Assembly: GCF_038502225.1 (NCBI RefSeq)
Contig: NC_091369.1
Span: 18,330,385 to 18,394,384, forward strand
DNA: 64,000 nucleotides
Direction: 5' to 3'
DNA from: Cherax quadricarinatus
Taxonomy: Eukaryota > Arthropoda > Malacostraca > Decapoda > Parastacidae
Positions within the stretch are counted from its first letter, which is position 1; each line of letters opens with the position of its first letter. Below, piece by piece: positions 51,956-61,799 of the stretch. The translations under genes and the position numbers were made by a program. A model generated the notes under the pieces. That model was given only the letters and a program-made list of their open reading frames with translations. It did no database searches and was not told where the DNA came from.

Positions 51956-52166
51956 CATATAAAATACACAATAACTTTTAAACACTTGAAATTATGGAAA
52001 GTTTCCAGACATAATAGATGTTCTCACGGAGAATGTAAACAAACCAGGTGGGGCGTGCCGTATTTGAAAGAATGCTTGCGGTATAGCAAATTTTGGTCAT
52101 AATTTGAAGTCGCCGTATTAGCAGAACGCCGTAAGGCAAAACTCCATAAAGCGGGGCCCTACTGTA
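51956..52166 (+). mobile_element. Right end of another TIR element (GCGGGGCCCTACTG)
   Basis: GCCGTATTAGCAGAACGCCG, AAACTCCATAAAGCGGGGCC and CTACTGTA form a terminus like the GGGGCCC family but with a distinct subterminal sequence. The left end is not visible; the Tigger derivative occupies its place. Confidence 0.5.
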
Positions 52167-52331
52167 TATACTCTGATCATTATACTTATGTGTACCTATA
52201 CCTAAATGTACTTACTGTGCAGGCATGCAGGCACACATTAAAATCACTAAGAGCGTCTTATTAGTCTTCAGGACACCATATTAATACTAATGGTAATAAT
52301 AATAATACACAATAATATTCACTGAGACGCA
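52167..52331 (-). repeat. Right arm of the inverted repeat, first part
   Basis: Reverse complement of 50330-50487 with mismatches (TTATACTTATGTGTACCT, CACATTAAAATCACTAAGAG). It is interrupted at 52332 by piggyBac family 2 and resumes at 55248. Confidence 0.75.
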
Positions 52332-52335
52332 TTAA

Positions 52336-55243
52336 CCCTTTGACTGTCGAAAGGCCCAATCCTGTAGTGTCTCCTGGTGTCGCAAAATATTTAAAAAAAA
52401 AATTTATTTTTTCTTATGAAAATGTTAAGATTATTTTTCTGATTGTTTTAGTCCCCCCAAAAAAATTTTCCCATCAGTACTTACCGAGATATAGAGTCCT
52501 GAAGTTTGCTGAAATTGATCTGCGATCGGCAACAGCGGCGACTGCCGCACACCCGGTAAACTTAGATTTACTTGTATTCGATGGTTTCTTGTTTTTTTCA
52601 CTATTTTATTTTTTCACATAACTTTTGTGGCCTGTGAGACCAAATTATTGTGCAATGTTCAAATATACACTCGTTGAATGTAACACAATTATAGCAAAAA
52701 CACTCGTATTATAATGTTGCTAAAACTTGTTTACACAAACAATGTAAACAAATGTTTATTACGATTGTTCTATAATATATATACATATGTACAATCACTG
52801 GACACTTTTCTAGAAGTGCTGCAGCTTGTGGAATTCTTTGAAACATGGGTATAAGCACAATGGAGTCTTACACTCCTCACACATAAAACGTGTGTCTCTG
52901 CATTTTTGTGGGCGTTTTGTGGTATGTCCACAGACAAAACACCTCTTCTGAGCATTTTTCTTGGCAGTAGTAGCAGGCAGTGGTATGAGGTAGTGATCAC
53001 CAGGCCTCAGACGAGAGGACATGTGTTCATAATTTCGTGGGCGCTGGTCTATTGCAGGTGTTGTTTCTTGGTACTTGAATATTATTTGTCTGATGACTGA
53101 CAAACAAAATTCACCATATTTGGGTTTCTTCTTGGTCTTCAACTTATATTATAAGCATTCAGCATGGAAATGTCAAGAAGATGGAAAAACAGTTTTATGT
53201 ACCACTTATAACTCTTGCGAACACAGTCAGCAAACCCAATCTGCATGTCACATTTGTCCACTAAGCGCATATTGAGGTTGTAATTCATCACAGCTGCAGG
53301 TTTTACAATGGGTTCATTGGTCTCTCTATTCTGCTTGCCAGTGTCTACCATTTCGTGTCGGTGAACTGATGTCAGCAGTGTGACATCACGTTTGTCATGC
53401 CACCGAAATGCCATGATGTCATTGGCAGCAAACACCTGCACTTCACCTCTACGACTGTCAGCATCAAACCTAGGCATACGTTTACGATTTCCACGCACTG
53501 TGCCACACACATCTGTCATGTTCACTTGCAAGAAATCACTGAGTATAGGGCTTGTGTACCAGTTGTCAGTATATAAAATATGCCCCTTACCAAGATATGG
53601 CTCCATCATTGTTCTAACCATATCACCAGAGATACCCAGTAACTTTCTGGTATCTTCCAATGTTTTACCACCAGTATACACAATTATATCCAAAATCAGA
53701 CCAGTTTTGCAATCACACAGAACAAATAACTTTATACCAAAGCGTTTCCTCTTGCTTGGTATATACTGCTTGAATGAGAGTCTTCCTTTGAACAAAATCA
53801 AAGACTCATCAATAACAAGCTTCCTGAAGGGATAAAAATACATACAGCACTTTTGTTTCAGGTGCATAAACACACGTCTGATCTTATATAACCTGTCGCT
53901 TCTGTCAGGCCTTCTTTTGTCTGAAAAGTGTAACATACGTAACAGTAACACAAATCTATTCGCTGGTATAATGTCACTGAAAGCAGGGGTTGAAATCAGG
54001 CGGTCTGTCGCCCAGTATGTGTTGACACTATGCTTATACACATGTGGCATAAGCATTAATGTGGCAAAGAACAGATACATCTCTGCCACAGTTGTGTCCT
54101 TTCACTGGTGTAGGCGTGATCTTGGTGACAGAATAGTGTTTGCCATGGTGTATTCATAGTATGTATTGCTTTCCCTGACAATAATGTCCATCAGGGGTTC
54201 ATCGAAGAATAACTGAAAGCATTCCAGTTCAGTGGGATTGTTCCCAAGTGTACATGATGGCCGTATTCCACTTTGTCCTCCATCAAAGCCATGGGGATTG
54301 GGAACAAACTCGTCATCTTGCTGCCAATCCCAGATGCGGTCAGCTGGTGCGTTCTGGATATTGTAATGTGGTTGTGGTTGTTGTGGGAGTGTGGGGTCGG
54401 GTGAGGCTGGTTGTAGTTGTGCAGAGTCAGCAGCGTGGGTAGTAGCGTGGCCTGCTGCTGGTGTCACATGACTCATGCCACCATCACTATCACCACCACC
54501 ACCGTCTGCTGCCTCACTTGCATCATTGATACTCATCGTAACAATATCGTCATCTTCACTATCAGGACGTGGTGTAGGGCCACGGGATGTGCTCCGAGAT
54601 GTACTCCTTCCTCTTGGAAGAGCATATGGCACACTACCAGACCGCATGCGACGTCGTATATACTGCAGCTTCACTGGGGAATATTCACCCTCACTGTCAC
54701 AACTAGAACTGCTTTCAATAACCTTGAAATCACTATCACTATCACTTGCACTGCTCACATCTGAGTCTTGTACATGGGCAAATAGTTTCCCCTTTCGTCC
54801 TGGTACAGGTGAACATGAACGAGCCGGCCCAGCACCAGAGGTGGAAGGTTGTGGGTCATCTGGGTTTTCATCACTAATTATGTTATCCTGGGTAATTTTT
54901 TCAGTCACACCCGCTTCAAAACCAGGGAATTCACTTCACTGACACTTTCATCACTGTTTGAGCTATCACTTGGGAACAAAAGACCTCCAATCCGCCGAGG
55001 AGTGAGGAACTTCTTACCCCGAGGCATGGTGAAAATGGACTACCAAGATGGCGTTCCCACAATGCACCGCTGAGTCCCAGATTTTTTTCACAGGGTGCAC
55101 ACCGACCATTGAGACCCATTCTCTCTCGTGTAGGCCTACCAGCCCTCTCCCGCTTGATTTGAAGCCGCTAGAATTTATGCGTATAGATACGTCAAACACG
55201 GCATCTCCCATGACGTATATATACAACCGCGACAGTCAAGGGG
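52336..55243 (-). mobile_element. piggyBac DNA transposon, family 2, full length (2908 bp)
   Basis: TTAA at 52332-52335 and 55244-55247. Ends CCCTTTGACTGTCG and CGACAGTCAAGGGG. The subterminal palindromic pair is GCGTATAGATACGTC / GACGTATATATAC. It splits the right inverted-repeat arm. Confidence 0.93.
52810..55027 (-). pseudogene. piggyBac transposase, family 2
   Basis: The start at 55027 gives MPRGKKFLTPRRIGGLLFPS, then a frameshift near 54930 into VTEKITQDN-type sequence, ENPDDPQPSTSGAGPARS, and a shorter Ser-Arg segment (GRSTSRSTSRGPTP). A single TGA near 54102 replaces a Trp. The DDE region (54089-53139) shows LVIDESLILFKGRLSFKQYI, FVLCDCKTGLILDIIV and LYTDNWYTSPILSDFLQ, then DKCDMQIGFADCVRKSYKWY. 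A frameshift at 53140 leads into the C-terminal finger (CFVCGH, FMCEECKTPLC, CFKEFHKL) ending at 52810. Clearly homologous to 31204-33471 but a separate family by its ends. Confidence 0.91.
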
Positions 55244-55247
55244 TTAA

Positions 55248-55330
55248 ATGTCATATATTAAGTTAATATAAACATTTTCATTATTCCATCTATATTTTTT
55301 CAAAGCTATATAATGTACATGCTATGTAAT
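55248..55330 (-). repeat. Right arm of the inverted repeat, second part
   Basis: AATATAAACATTTTCATTAT and TCCATCTATATTTTTTCAAA are the inverse of the tract near 50260-50330. It ends where the RTE derivative begins. Confidence 0.75.
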
Positions 55331-55332
55331 TT

Positions 55333-55770
55333 TTTTTTTTTCCAACAAACCGGCCGTATCCCACAAAAGTTTCTCTTCTTAAGTTTAGTAATTTATACGG
55401 GAGAAGGGGTTACTAGCTCCCGGAATTCTAGTCGCCTCTTACAACACGCATGGCTTATGGAGGAAGAATTCTGTTCCACTTTCCCATGGAGATAAGAGGA
55501 AATAAACAAGAACAAGAACTAGAAAGAAAATAGAAGAAAACCCAGAGGGATGTGTATATATATGCTTGTACATGTATGTGGAGTGTGACCTAAGTGTAAG
55601 TAGAAGTAGCAAGACGTACCTGAAACCTTGCATGTTTATGAGACAGAAAAAAGGACACCAGCAGTCCTACCATCGTGTAAAACAATTACAGGCTTTCCTT
55701 TTACACTCACTTGGCAGGACGGTAGTACCTCCCTGGGCGGTTGCTGTCTACCAACCTACTGCCTAGAATG
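55333..55770 (-). mobile_element. Short RTE deletion derivative, copy 2
   Basis: T run at 55330-55340, then CCAACAAACCGGCCGTATCC (the RTE 3' tail), then the 5' UTR block (GGGGTTACTAGCTCC, CATGGCTTATGGAGGAAG, AGGACGGTAGTACCTCCC). It has the same structure as 12209-12671, without coding sequence. Confidence 0.7.
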
Positions 55771-55899
55771 TAACATATAAACATGATAATTACACCCCAC
55801 AGTAGAATAAATATGAAATGTTAGGGGTAGATGAACGTGTATCGACCAAAACCAGACGCTGTCTGTTTGTTTACATCCTCTCTGACTCTCCTCTCTCAT

Positions 55900-56111
55900 T
55901 TACTTGTCCTGTCCCCCCTCCCTCCCTCCCTCTCACCCTCTCTTTCTCTCTCCCCTTCTCTCTCTCTCCCCCCTCTCTCCCCCCCTCACTCTCCCCCTCT
56001 CTCTCCCTCTCTCTCTCCCTCCCTCTCTCCCCTTCTCTCTCTCTCCCCCTCTCTCTCTTCCCCCTCTCTCTCTTCCCCCTCTCTCTCTTCCCCCTCTCTC
56101 TCTCCCATCTC

Positions 56112-56148
<37 letters not shown>

Positions 56149-56865
56149 CCCTCTCTCCCCCTCTCTCTCCCTCCCTCTCTCTCCCTCCCTCTCTCTCCCT
56201 CCCTCTCTCTGCCCCCCTTTCTCTCTCTCCCCCTCCCTCTCTCTCCCCTTCCTCTCTCTCCCCCCCTCTCTCTCCCCCTCTTTTTTTTTTTAATCAGGCT
56301 TTGACAAGGTTAAGGATCCCTAGCTTTATTGGCAAGCTATTTACATGTAAAGGATTCCTAACTTTATTGGCAAGCTAAGCGCTGTTACCTACATCAGCTC
56401 ATTTGAAAGCATTTTTATTGTTATGAGACATATAAGTAGGGAACAGGATGAAGTTGGAGCCCCCCCCTCTCTCTCTCTCTCTCCCCTCCCTCTCTCCCCC
56501 CTCCTCTCTCCCTCTCTCTCCTCTCCCCCTCTCTCTCCCCCTCTCTCTTCCCCCCTCTCCCTGCTCTCTCCTCTCCCCCTCTCTCTCCCCCTCTCTCCTC
56601 TCTCTCTCCCCCTTTCTTCCCCCTCTCTCCTCTCCCCCCTCTCTCTCTCCCTCTCTCCCCCTCTCTCTCCCCCCTCTCCCTCCCCCTCTTTTTTTTTTTA
56701 CACAGGCTTTGACAAGGTTAAGGATCCCTAGCTTTATTGACAAGCTATTTACAGGTAAAGGATTCCTAACTTTGTTGGCAAGCTAAGAGCTGTTACCTAC
56801 ATCAGCTCATTTAAAAGCATTTTTATTGTTATGAGACATATAAGTAGGGAACAGGATGAAGTTGG

Positions 56866-56908
<43 letters not shown>

Positions 56909-57005
56909 CCCTCTCTCCCCCTCTCTCTCTTTCTCTCTCTCTCTCTACTCTCTCCCCCTCTCTCTCCCCCCTCTCTCTCCCCCCTCTCTCTCTCCCTCTC
57001 TCTGT
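55900..57005. repeat. CT-rich microsatellite blocks with a twice-repeated ~170-bp spacer
   Basis: Three CT/CCCT tracts (55910-56280, 56460-56690, 56868-57005) are separated by a spacer at 56290-56458 and 56700-56866. The spacers are nearly identical (GCTTTGACAAGGTTAAGGAT, GCTGTTACCTACATCAGC, AGGGAACAGGATGAAGTTGG). The unit is about 405 bp. Long Ser/Pro/Leu or Arg/Glu-rich frames on both strands are artefacts. Confidence 0.9.
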
Positions 57006-57009
57006 TAAT

Positions 57010-57115
57010 TTGTTTTTATATCATTCACTCACCTCTCACCCTACATTAAGACTACAAACATTTTAAGGTAAGTAATGAGCGTACTGTATATGCATTTTAT
57101 CATTCTAGAGTGCGG
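57010..57115 (+). mobile_element. TIR element (GGGGCCC family) interior fragment
   Basis: CTCACCCTACATTAAGACTA and ATTTTAAGGTAAGTAATGAG equal the tract at 35515-35555 without the MITE, so it documents the uninterrupted sequence there. Confidence 0.55.
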
Positions 57116-57248
57116 GCGAGTGAGCAAACGGGTGGCAGAAGAGTGATCATCCACCACCTGTTCAGGTTGTGTTTTTACATTATCTCAACTCCGTGTATCT
57201 CGTTCTCTCTTGCTTACTATTTTGTTAACTAGTTGGCTCTCGTTGACG

Positions 57249-57342
57249 ATGGCGTCAAAGCTTAGTTGTGACAAAAAGAAGAATCATAAGCCTGTTACTT
57301 TAAGTGCCAAGCTAGACATGATTAAACTTAGTGAGCTGACTT
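57249..57342 (+). pseudogene. Tigger/jerky-type transposase N-terminal scrap
   Basis: It reads MASKLSCDKKKNHKPVTLSA then KLDMIKLSEL, the start and first helix of a CENP-B/jerky-type transposase. It breaks off at the LINE-tail repeat. Recognition is from composition and position only. Confidence 0.5.
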
Positions 57343-57415
57343 TTTTTCGGTTATCCTTAGTTCTCTACACATATGCTACTATGTATGATAATCTATGTAA
57401 CTGTATTTGTGTATA
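57343..57415 (+). repeat. LINE-tail repeat, left half
   Basis: CGGTTATCCTTAGTTCTCTA, CATATGCTACTATGTATGAT and GTAACTGTATTTGTGTATA are in sense orientation. It continues as CCTGAATAAACCTACTTAC at 60365 after the Tigger insertion, as expected from 35150-35265. Confidence 0.7.
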
Positions 57416-57703
57416 CAGTGGAACCTCAATTTTTGTTTGCTCTGGTTTTCGTTGAATTCGGTTTTCGACGACTTTTTTGTCAAAATTTTGTCAAAGTTAT
57501 CGTTCATCACCTTGGTTTTTGTCCGCCATATCGAACATGTCTGCCTGCCTGCCCACACAAAGTATCACACACATGCATTCTGAGTCAGTCTGGCTTTGTT
57601 TCTGGTCTAGTGAACAATACCCTGGGCATTCATACGAAACATTTCGTAATAATCCTTTGTTCCTTGTGCTTGTTTATTGAGTGTGACTGCTAAATAAGCC
57701 AAC

Positions 57704-58009
57704 ATGGGGTTAGATGTGAGTGGCCAGGATGTGGAGGAGTTGGTGGACGACCACAAGGAAGAGCTAACCACTGAAGAGCTGCAACACCTTCAACTGGAAC
57801 AGCAACAGATCGCAGCAGAGGAAATTGCTTCAGAGGAGGAAGAGAGAGGAGAATGTGCCTTCTTCAGTGATTATCACCCTAACAAAGCTGTTAAAAGCCA
57901 TGTCTCCAACATGTTCAATGACAATGCCTTGTCCCATTTTAGGTATATCTTAGAGATGCCAGAAACAGACCTCTCTGGACAGATCCTTCGTGTGACAGGG
58001 GTTCAGTGA
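57704..58009 (+). pseudogene. Tigger-like transposase C-terminal tail
   Basis: MGLDVSGQDVEELVDDHKEE leads the acidic segment and EIASEEEERGECAFFSDYHP, SNMFNDNALSHFRYILE follow to the end. It matches the tail of the protein at 1463-1800 (IGLEVSGEDVEELVEDDDEE). The Met is internal to the original protein, not a true start. All catalytic parts are deleted. Confidence 0.85.
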
Positions 58010-58431
58010 CTCTCTAGATGGTCCTAGTGCCAGTGAAAGACAAAGAAGGGAAGTAACACCAGATAGGCACTTGATACCTGAAGTCCTTATGGAAGGGGAT
58101 TTCCCTCCCAAATAATAACCTCTTCTCCCTCTCCCCTCCTTGCAGTCTTCCATACGCAAACAAGAGTCTTCAAAAAAGGTAAAAGTTATGTTAAATATTT
58201 ATTTATCCACTTCATTAGTCCTTTATATTTATTTCTCATTGTTTTCTGTATGTAAAACTATAGTTATTCTATAAAAAATGTATTTTTATTAATACAGTGG
58301 AACCTCGGCTTACGAACGCCTCGCCATGTGAATTTTTCAGGATACGAACCATCATTCAGTCGATTTTTTGCTTCTGGATACGAATGAAATTTCAGGATGT
58401 GAATTTTCCCCTCGAGGGAGGTTCCTTAACC

Positions 58432-59040
58432 CTTAAACTGTCCACACACACATATATGTGCACATGCATAGCGCTCCAAATGTATATCGACTTTTCTATT
58501 TTTCATTCCTTCAAATTTGGCGCGATAGGCCTGATTCACCTAGTCATGAAAGAATGGGTCTGTGCACTCAGTGTGCACACTATGAAAAAAATCAGGCCCG
58601 GTGGCCTGGCTCCTTGGGTGGCCCGGTGGCCTGGTTCCTAAAGCTCCCGCTTCACACACGGAGGGCCCGGGTTCGATTCCCGATGGGTGGAAACATTTCG
58701 ACACGTTTCCTTACACCTGTTGTCCTGTTCACCTAGCAGCAAATAGGTACCTGGGTGTTAGTCGACTGGTGTGGGTCGCATCCTGGGGGACAAGATTGAG
58801 GACTCCAATGGAAATAAGTTAGACAGTCCTCGATGACGCACTGACTTTCTTGGGTTATACTGGGTTGCTAACCCTCCGGGGTTAAAAATCCAAACGAAAT
58901 CTTATCTTATCTTAGTACCTCGTGGGAGCACCAGTTCAATTGAGCGCTAGCTAGAGCAAATAGCATGGCAAACACCAGTGATTCACTGATGTCATGTCAT
59001 ATTAACACTCACATTTTAAGAGGAAAGTAAAAACAGGTTA
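58432..59040 (+). mobile_element. Third-family piggyBac 5' fragment split by a SINE
   Basis: AACCCTTAAACTGTCCACAC, CATAGCGCTCC and GAAAGAATGGGTCTGTG align in order with 43144-43320. After the SINE, GGGAGCACCAGTTCAATTGA and GCATGGCAAACACCAGTGAT continue it, including the piggyBac start codon region. Confidence 0.65.
58597..58914 (+). mobile_element. tRNA-derived SINE with ATCTT tail, duplicated 5' end
   Basis: The first GCCCGGTGGCCTGGCTCC (58597) is repeated at 58621, giving two box A-like starts. One box B (GGGTTCGATTCCC, 58670) follows, then the body (CACCTGTTGTCCTG, GGGTGTTAGTCGACTGG) and a 3' part with GACTTTCTTGGGTTATACTG. It ends in three ATCTT units. The tail type differs from the SINE at 46660. 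Confidence 0.85.
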
Positions 59041-59400
59041 GATGCAGTGCTCCTTCTTTCAGTGAATGTGACCTGACTAGGTGGGTCATTGGTCTAAGCC
59101 AGTGGGGGTGACCTGCCTTGCATCGGCCAGTAGGCCTGCTGCAGTGTCCCTTCTTTCTTATGTTCTTATGTATTCGGCTGGCTGGCTTTGGCTGTCTCTG
59201 TCTGCATCTGTCTATATCTCTATCTATATATATATCACTGTCTATCTGTATCTCTGTCTATATCTCTCTCTCACATGTACTCATAAATACAATTATACAT
59301 AATGTAAATTACCTAGGATAACCCAAAAATTCCAGACCAAGTGCTATACAGTGTTTGTAAATATAAGACATTAATAAACATGACACAAGTAATAGCAGTG
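59041..59400. repeat. Mixed repeat remnants
   Basis: GGCCAGTAGGCCTGCTGCAG with TTCTTATGTTCTTATG (59122-59170), TATC/TCTG microsatellite (59190-59275) and a GGATAACCCAAAAATTC tail piece (59312). Confidence 0.55.
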
Positions 59401-59416
59401 TCACTTGCTCAGCAAT

Positions 59417-59467
59417 CAGGGAGCGGCCCATAAACTACGAACCAACAGGTTTACTAGCCGCTCCCTG
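59417..59467. repeat. Small hairpin
   Basis: CAGGGAGCGGC at 59417-59427 is mirrored by GCCGCTCCCTG at 59457-59467, with TAAAC/GTTTA just inside. Confidence 0.8.
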
Positions 59468-59504
59468 AGACAGAGACAAGCAGATGGAAAGACAGACAAG
59501 CAGA

Positions 59505-59885
59505 ACTAGACAGACAGACAGACAGACAGACAGACATGTTTGTGTGCAAGAGTAAAAACATACAAAGGCACGGTTCCCCCCTCCAGAAGCGCACATTCAT
59601 CAAATGTCACTTGTTATCTGACACTTGTCATAACACCATTCTTCAAGGAGTTTCATATTATACTCCAGCCACACACAGAAGACAGATAAGCTGAACTAGA
59701 CAGGAAGATAAGCAGAGCTAGGAAGACAGATAGATAGACAGACAGAGAGACAGGCAGACAGATAGGCAGACAGACTGACAGACATACAAAGACATGTTTG
59801 TGTGCAAGAGTAAAAACATAAAAAGGCAAGGTTCCCTCCAGCAGCTCACATTCATCATATGTCATTGGCTGTCACTTGTGGAAAT
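59505..59885. repeat. GACA microsatellites with a ~255-bp direct duplication
   Basis: GACA runs at 59505-59536 and GACA/GATA at 59725-59785 are each followed by CATGTTTGTGTGCAAGAGTA, AAAACATA, GGTTCCC and TCATCA-ATGTCA tracts. The duplicated block is about 100 bp. Confidence 0.85.
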
Positions 59886-60170
59886 AAATGGTATAAAATA
59901 CTGACACAATGGAAATATAAACACTTGAGGAGTATAATGTGATCCTCCTCCCTCTGCTGTCCATATAATGACATTTTATTCATTCCAGAGTGTATATCAG
60001 GTTTCTATGGTATTTATATTGCTTATTATGTAATATTAGATGAATTGTGACAGATAAATAAGCTGTAGAGTTGATATTAGGGTTATTTTATCATGCCTCC
60101 TGAGAGCAGGAATTCAGCTGGAATGAATTAATTGCATTTCAATTAATTTAAATGAGGAAAATTGACCCAG
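59886..60170. other. Unassigned interior of the nested element
   Basis: AT-rich, no open frame or recognisable repeat. Confidence 0.35.
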
Positions 60171-60364
60171 CATATGAACAAATCAAGATATGAACAGGTC
60201 CACAGAACAGATTAAATTTGTAAGCCAAGGTTCCATTGTACTTTTGGGTATCTGGAATGGATTAATTGGATTTACATTATTTCTCATGGGAAATGTTGCT
60301 TCAGTTTTCGTCGAAATTGTTTTTTCTGGAACAAATTAAAGACGAAAACTGAGGTTCCACTGTA

Positions 60365-60490
60365 CCTGAATAAACCTACTTACTAACAAGTTATGTTGAT
60401 GGCTGAGATAGCCATCAAATACATTTCCATATAGCAGCATATGTGTAGAGAACCAAGGATAACCCAAAAGAGTCAGACAAAATGACTTAT
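60365..60490. repeat. LINE-tail repeat pieces flanking Tigger copy 4
   Basis: CCTGAATAAACCTACTTAC completes the tail begun at 57343. A second piece in reverse orientation follows (ATAGCAGCATATGTGTAGAG, AAGGATAACCCAAAAGAGTC). Confidence 0.6.
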
Positions 60491-60762
60491 TGCTGACATG
60501 AAAAAACTTTTACACTGCCACTCACCTTTCACACATTCATATTAACATTTTAAGGTAAGTAACAAGTGTACTGTGTGTGTGCATTTTACTTTTTCTTGTT
60601 CTTTAATGCCTAGTTCTATTGCTAACTTAATATATGTTAATGTAAACCTATTATTAGCATTTACATGCATCTATAAGTGGAAAAAAGGGTGTTCCACTTA
60701 ATGGTAATTTCCACTTTATGGCAGTAGCCTAGAACCTAACTCGCCATATAAGTGGGGCCCTT
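60491..60762 (+). mobile_element. TIR element (GGGGCCC family), right end
   Basis: TAACATTTTAAGGTAAGTAA, TAATGCCTAGTTCTATTGC, GGCAGTAGCCTAGAACC and TATAAGTGGGGCCCTTTTG, flanked by TA. It ends exactly at the TA that precedes a CR1 RT scrap. Confidence 0.65.
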
Positions 60763-60815
60763 TTGTAATTGAAATATCTCAACACTGAACTTTATATTGT
60801 ATTCTGCAGTCCATT
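60763..60815 (-). pseudogene. 50-bp scrap of CR1-type RT
   Basis: TAATTGAAATATCTCAACAC and TTATATTGTATTCTGCAGTC match 23763-23815 in order (TAATTGAAATTTCTCATCG, TTTTCTGCAGCCC). It is bounded by a TIR-element end on the left and by a piggyBac terminus on the right. Confidence 0.8.
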
Positions 60816-60876
60816 TAACCCATTCAGGGTAGGCAGGCCCTCTCCTAAACTTGTTCTCAGGGTCGGAAATTTTTTG

Positions 60877-60909
<33 letters not shown>

Positions 60910-61120
60910 TTTTTGATTGTTTTAAAAGAAAAGAAAAATTGTGATCAGTACTTACCAAAATATAGAGGCGTGAAGTTAACAAAATGAACCACTTGCAACA
61001 ACACTGGCAACTGCCACTCACTCAGTAATACTATTTTTACTTTCATTCTATTTTTTCTTTTCTAATATTTTATTTTTCAAGTAACATTTGTGGCCTATGA
61101 GACCAATATAATGCATAATG

Positions 61121-61127
<7 letters not shown>
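60816..61127 (+). mobile_element. piggyBac left end only
   Basis: TTAACCCATTCAGGGTAGGC begins the fragment, with a long A run. ATCAGTACTTACCAAAATAT and TGTGGCCTATGAGACCAAT follow, as in the left ends at 30725 and 52336. No transposase; the right end is missing where the LINE tail starts. Confidence 0.75.
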
Positions 61128-61162
<35 letters not shown>

Positions 61163-61324
61163 TTATTAAGACATGATACATAGTTGTACAAGGTATTATA
61201 GTAGTTGGGTGTACATGTCAAAAGCCCCTTGTATACAGAGCATTATGGGCAGGCTGAAAATTAACTTAAGATTAATGGAACAGTTATAGTAAACAACTCA
61301 CAATATCAAGAACAATAATGCTTC

Positions 61325-61384
61325 AAAACTATAATGCTTCAAAATTGAAATTTGAACATTTCAATTTTGAAGCATTATAGTTTT
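61325..61384. repeat. Perfect 27-bp-stem hairpin
   Basis: AAAACTATAATGCTTCAAAA plus TTGAAAT (61325-61351) is mirrored without mismatch at 61358-61384, loop TTGAAC. It lies in the LINE 3' UTR region and is absent from the other copy. Confidence 0.95.
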
Positions 61385-61799
61385 ACAATTTTGTAACAAT
61401 ACAATGAATAACAAAATGATCAATTTACTATATGTTGCCATACAATTTATTAATCAGATTTAATCAAATCAAATCAATGACCTGTAGTGCAGTAACAGTT
61501 CATATGGTCATTAGATGAGTTACAGTGCATTCAAGAGAATGGATTATTCTACTGGTAATGCTATAATAACATAGTTTGGTAAGGTTTCTCTAATTATACA
61601 ACTGGGTTATACATTTATGAAATATAAGTTATTCAATATTTGCATTAGATTAGATATGAGAATTTATTGATCTTTGAGTATTTATTTATGGGGTCCTAAG
61701 GCTAGGGGAGTTGCACAGTGAGTAATGATATTTTGAGGCAGTAGAAAGTGATTTGTTAATTGTGTAGGTAAAGTTAAATTAAGTTCTGTGTATTTAGTT

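Larger units (their letters stand above)
58295..60238 (+). mobile_element. Second TA-flanked Tigger-type element, nested
   Basis: CAGTGGAACCTCGGCTTACG on the left and GTAAGCCAAGGTTCCATTG on the right, TA at 58293-58294 and 60239-60240. Joining the flanks restores outer-element sequence (TTTTTATTAA-TA-CTTTTGGGTAT). It contains a piggyBac family 3 fragment and a SINE. No transposase is visible. Confidence 0.8.
57416..60362 (+). mobile_element. Tigger-type transposon, copy 4, with a nested element
   Basis: CAGTGGAACCTCAATTTTTG and AAAACTGAGGTTCCACTG ends, TA on both sides (57414-57415, 60363-60364). It has the subterminal TTTTCGTTGAATTCGGTTTT mirrored by CAGTTTTCGTCGAAATTG. It keeps only the C-terminal part of the transposase and holds a second TA-flanked element at 58295-60238. 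Confidence 0.88.

Noticed and set aside
55818..57049. Ser/Pro/Leu-rich and Arg/Glu/Gly-rich frames
   Set aside because: Translations of CT/GA microsatellite on both strands; no protein family.
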